Source: Arthrobacter ipis (lineage in GTDB: Bacteria > Actinomycetota > Actinomycetes > Actinomycetales > Micrococcaceae). Taken from it: DNA of 64,000 nt. A program made the position numbers and the translations under genes. Below are positions 62,516 through 64,000 of the stretch, piece by piece. The notes under the pieces are model-generated. The model did not search any database and was not told where the DNA came from. It was given only the letters and a program-made list of their open reading frames with translations. Positions within the stretch are counted from its first letter, which is position 1; each line of letters begins with the position of its first letter. The DNA is taken from positions 320,575 through 384,574 of the forward strand of contig NZ_JAAOXD010000009.1 in assembly GCF_014694315.1 (NCBI RefSeq), in the 5' to 3' direction.

Positions 62516-62917
62516 TCACTCGGTCACAGTATCGGCATGGCGATGGGCCACTTTCCACTCGCCACCCTCCCGCCGATACACCTGGGTTGACCGCAAGGTG
62601 TATCTGCTCGGCTCACCGTTGATGGAGGTCGAGGTGTGCTCCAAGCCAGCGGTGTAGGCCATGGAACCCGCCACGTCATACGCTTGAAGCTCGAACGCGT
62701 ACGACGTGCAGTCGGAGAAGCGATTTTCAAGGAAGATGAAGGTCTCTTCGATTTCGTGCAGGCCGTAGGAGTTGCGTGAGAGTGCACCTAGGATGCTGAC
62801 GGGCTCGTTGCTGGACCAGATTGCCCGTCGTGGGGCGGCATCGCCATTGTGAAGGGCAAGCTCTGCCTGATAAAGCGTTGTCTTGACCCATGCGAGAAAA
62901 TCGTCTCGGTCGGTCAT
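62516..62917 (-). CDS. SnoaL-like/DUF4440 nuclear transport factor 2-fold protein
   Basis: A 133-residue NTF2-like protein. WVKTTLYQAELALHNGDAAPRRAIWSSNEPVSILGA is the usual first helix-strand unit, and YTLRSTQVYRREGGEWKVAHRHAD is the characteristic last strand pair of ketosteroid-isomerase-like SnoaL domains. No catalytic set can be identified. ATG at 62917. It stands alone; the flanking gaps (62918-63123 to the right) contain no gene. Confidence 0.82.
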   Translation of the reverse strand: MTDRDDFLAWVKTTLYQAELALHNGDAAPRRAIWSSNEPVSILGALSRNSYGLHEIEETFIFLENRFSDCTSYAFELQAYDVAGSMAYTAGLEHTSTSINGEPSRYTLRSTQVYRREGGEWKVAHRHADTVTE

Positions 62918-63123
62918 CCCGCCAATCTACCCGCACCGCACCGCCCATGCAATGGCTTTGAAAAGCACCTGCGGCGGGGTACGGGTCTCCATTCGTCGCC
63001 AAGTTGCTCCGGAACCCCTTCAGCCCGCGCCCGGCCATCTTCTCCTCCTAGGCGATCAGAGTCTCGCAACCTTCCCGCCTTGAAACGCCGCGAGGAGCGT
63101 CGCAGTAGAGGGATGGCTGCTTT

Positions 63124-63990
63124 CTAGTGTGCTCCTCGCTCGAGATCGGCTAGTTCTGATTCGAGTTGCTGGGTCAGGTTCCTTAGGCGCCGGATGTTCT
63201 CTTGGGAGACGCGCCCGGGTTGCGTTGTGACTTGTGCATCGACGTCGAAGACGGTGTTGGGGCTATGCCAGACGTTGAACCATTCGAGACCGTGGCCGAG
63301 AGCGTCGCGGGTAACGCCTTGAAGCAGGAGCAGCGGTTCCCGGGTGTTGATGTTCAACTTCCGGGCCAGGTCATGATCTGAAGACACTGCCTGAACCTGG
63401 CGGGGTCCACCGGCGGGGTGGTATCCGTGGTCGCGCATCAGGCTTAGGAGTGACGCGTTTTCCAGCAGCTCTACAGTGAAATGCGGGAAGAAGTCGCGGG
63501 GGACCCAAGTTCGCATGAAAGCCACGGGAAGGTCATCGAGGTAGCGAACCCGCTCGATTTTCCAGGTATTGGTGGTGTTGAGGGCCTCCACGCCGGCCAG
63601 GGGCGGCTCCGATGGTTCCACGGCGAGGACGTGAGTGCGCAGGCGCTGGCCGTGTGCTGCGGCTTGTTCGTCCAAGCCGCCGGCGCGCTGCACGTGTCGG
63701 CGAAGGACTGGTGTTGCGGCTACGACGCTGCCTCGGCCGCGCTGCCGGCGAATCAGGCCGAGGTCGGCGAGGCCGGACAAAGCCTGGCGAACCACGCTGC
63801 GGGAGACGCCGAACTGCCTTTGCAGCTCCTCTTCGGTAGGCAACGAAGAGCCCGGGGACAGCCCCATATCTACGATCTGACGGTGCAGGATGTCCCGGAT
63901 TTGGGCGTGGAGAGGACCTCCGTCCTCCCGGTTCAGAGGGCTGGTGCGTCCGGCCTGCTCTGCTGTTGTTTCTGCTGGTTCCAAGCTCAC
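63124..63990 (-). CDS. GntR-family transcriptional regulator with UTRA domain
   Basis: A 288-residue regulator of the HutC subfamily. The winged helix (about residues 26-92) has PLHAQIRDILHRQIVDMGLSPGSSLPTEEELQRQFGVSRSVVRQALSGLADLGLI. The UTRA effector domain follows (about 110-270), with WKIERVRYLDDLPVAFMRTWVP, REPLLLLQGVTRDALGHGLEWFNVWHSPNTVFDV. A C-terminal helix (VSQENIRRLRNLTQQLESELADLER) may be a coiled coil. GTG at 63990 has AGGAG 5 nt upstream, at the very edge of the window. Target genes are presumably to the right, outside the window. Confidence 0.92.
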   Translation of the reverse strand: MSLEPAETTAEQAGRTSPLNREDGGPLHAQIRDILHRQIVDMGLSPGSSLPTEEELQRQFGVSRSVVRQALSGLADLGLIRRQRGRGSVVAATPVLRRHVQRAGGLDEQAAAHGQRLRTHVLAVEPSEPPLAGVEALNTTNTWKIERVRYLDDLPVAFMRTWVPRDFFPHFTVELLENASLLSLMRDHGYHPAGGPRQVQAVSSDHDLARKLNINTREPLLLLQGVTRDALGHGLEWFNVWHSPNTVFDVDAQVTTQPGRVSQENIRRLRNLTQQLESELADLERGAH

Positions 63991-64000
63991 GTTGACTCCT

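Overview
The window is high-GC DNA with actinobacterial gene families (mycothiol-dependent isomerase, LuxR/LAL and LacI regulators, many GTG starts, ATGA overlaps). It looks like accessory chromosome of an Arthrobacter/Pseudarthrobacter-type soil bacterium (Micrococcaceae). The genus is inferred from family content and style, not from a marker gene. No rRNA, tRNA or CRISPR array was seen.

Region 1 (1-18.4 kb), mostly leftward, is a beta-glucuronide and glucuronate utilisation locus. It holds the 5' end of a mannonate dehydratase gene, a GPH-type symporter, beta-glucuronidase, fructuronate reductase, glucuronate isomerase, two LacI regulators, a complete Dpp/Opp-type ABC importer with a fused permease-ATPase, and two pairs of Gfo/Idh dehydrogenase plus sugar phosphate isomerase/epimerase. 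Four near-palindromic LacI-type operators (TGNCAA-N4-TTGNCA) lie before the glucuronidase, the isomerase/reductase operon, the importer operon and the divergent regulator/isomerase pair, so the locus looks like one regulon. The hydrolytic route runs glucuronide > glucuronate > fructuronate > mannonate > 2-keto-3-deoxygluconate. The Gfo/Idh-isomerase pairs suggest a second, oxidative sugar route.

Region 2 (18.5-38 kb) is a patchwork: an M20 amidohydrolase, a broken MFS exporter, a MarR regulator with a 3-hydroxybenzoate 4-monooxygenase and an MHS symporter, NhaA, a PRISE-type reductase, a molybdenum oxidoreductase/flavin reductase/DUF6510 operon (first gene apparently frameshifted), DUF429, pseudouridine-phosphate glycosidase, a dienelactone-hydrolase-like protein, a RibD/DHFR-like reductase, an ATP-dependent DNA ligase and a TMEM175-type channel. 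Scattered through it are gene fragments: an F420-reductase-like gene split into two pieces on opposite strands, two serine recombinase fragments and the C-terminal half of an RraA-like aldolase.

Region 3 (38-57 kb) has an aminotransferase/2-hydroxyacid dehydrogenase operon, then a mycothiol-dependent maleylpyruvate isomerase, an aromatic acid symporter and a complete benzoate-to-muconolactone pathway: benABCD leftward, catABC and benE rightward, with LysR and LuxR/LAL regulators. BenC carries an extra C-terminal domain that reads as a GntR/FCD ligand-binding fold. An imperfect ~80-bp direct repeat lies at both ends (40.8 and 56.6 kb), and a third recombinase fragment lies at 57 kb.

Region 4 (57-64 kb) has an SDR that lost its catalytic-serine segment, a DoxX protein, a methyltransferase, a DUF3846 remnant, a transketolase, a SnoaL-like protein and a GntR/UTRA regulator at the right edge.
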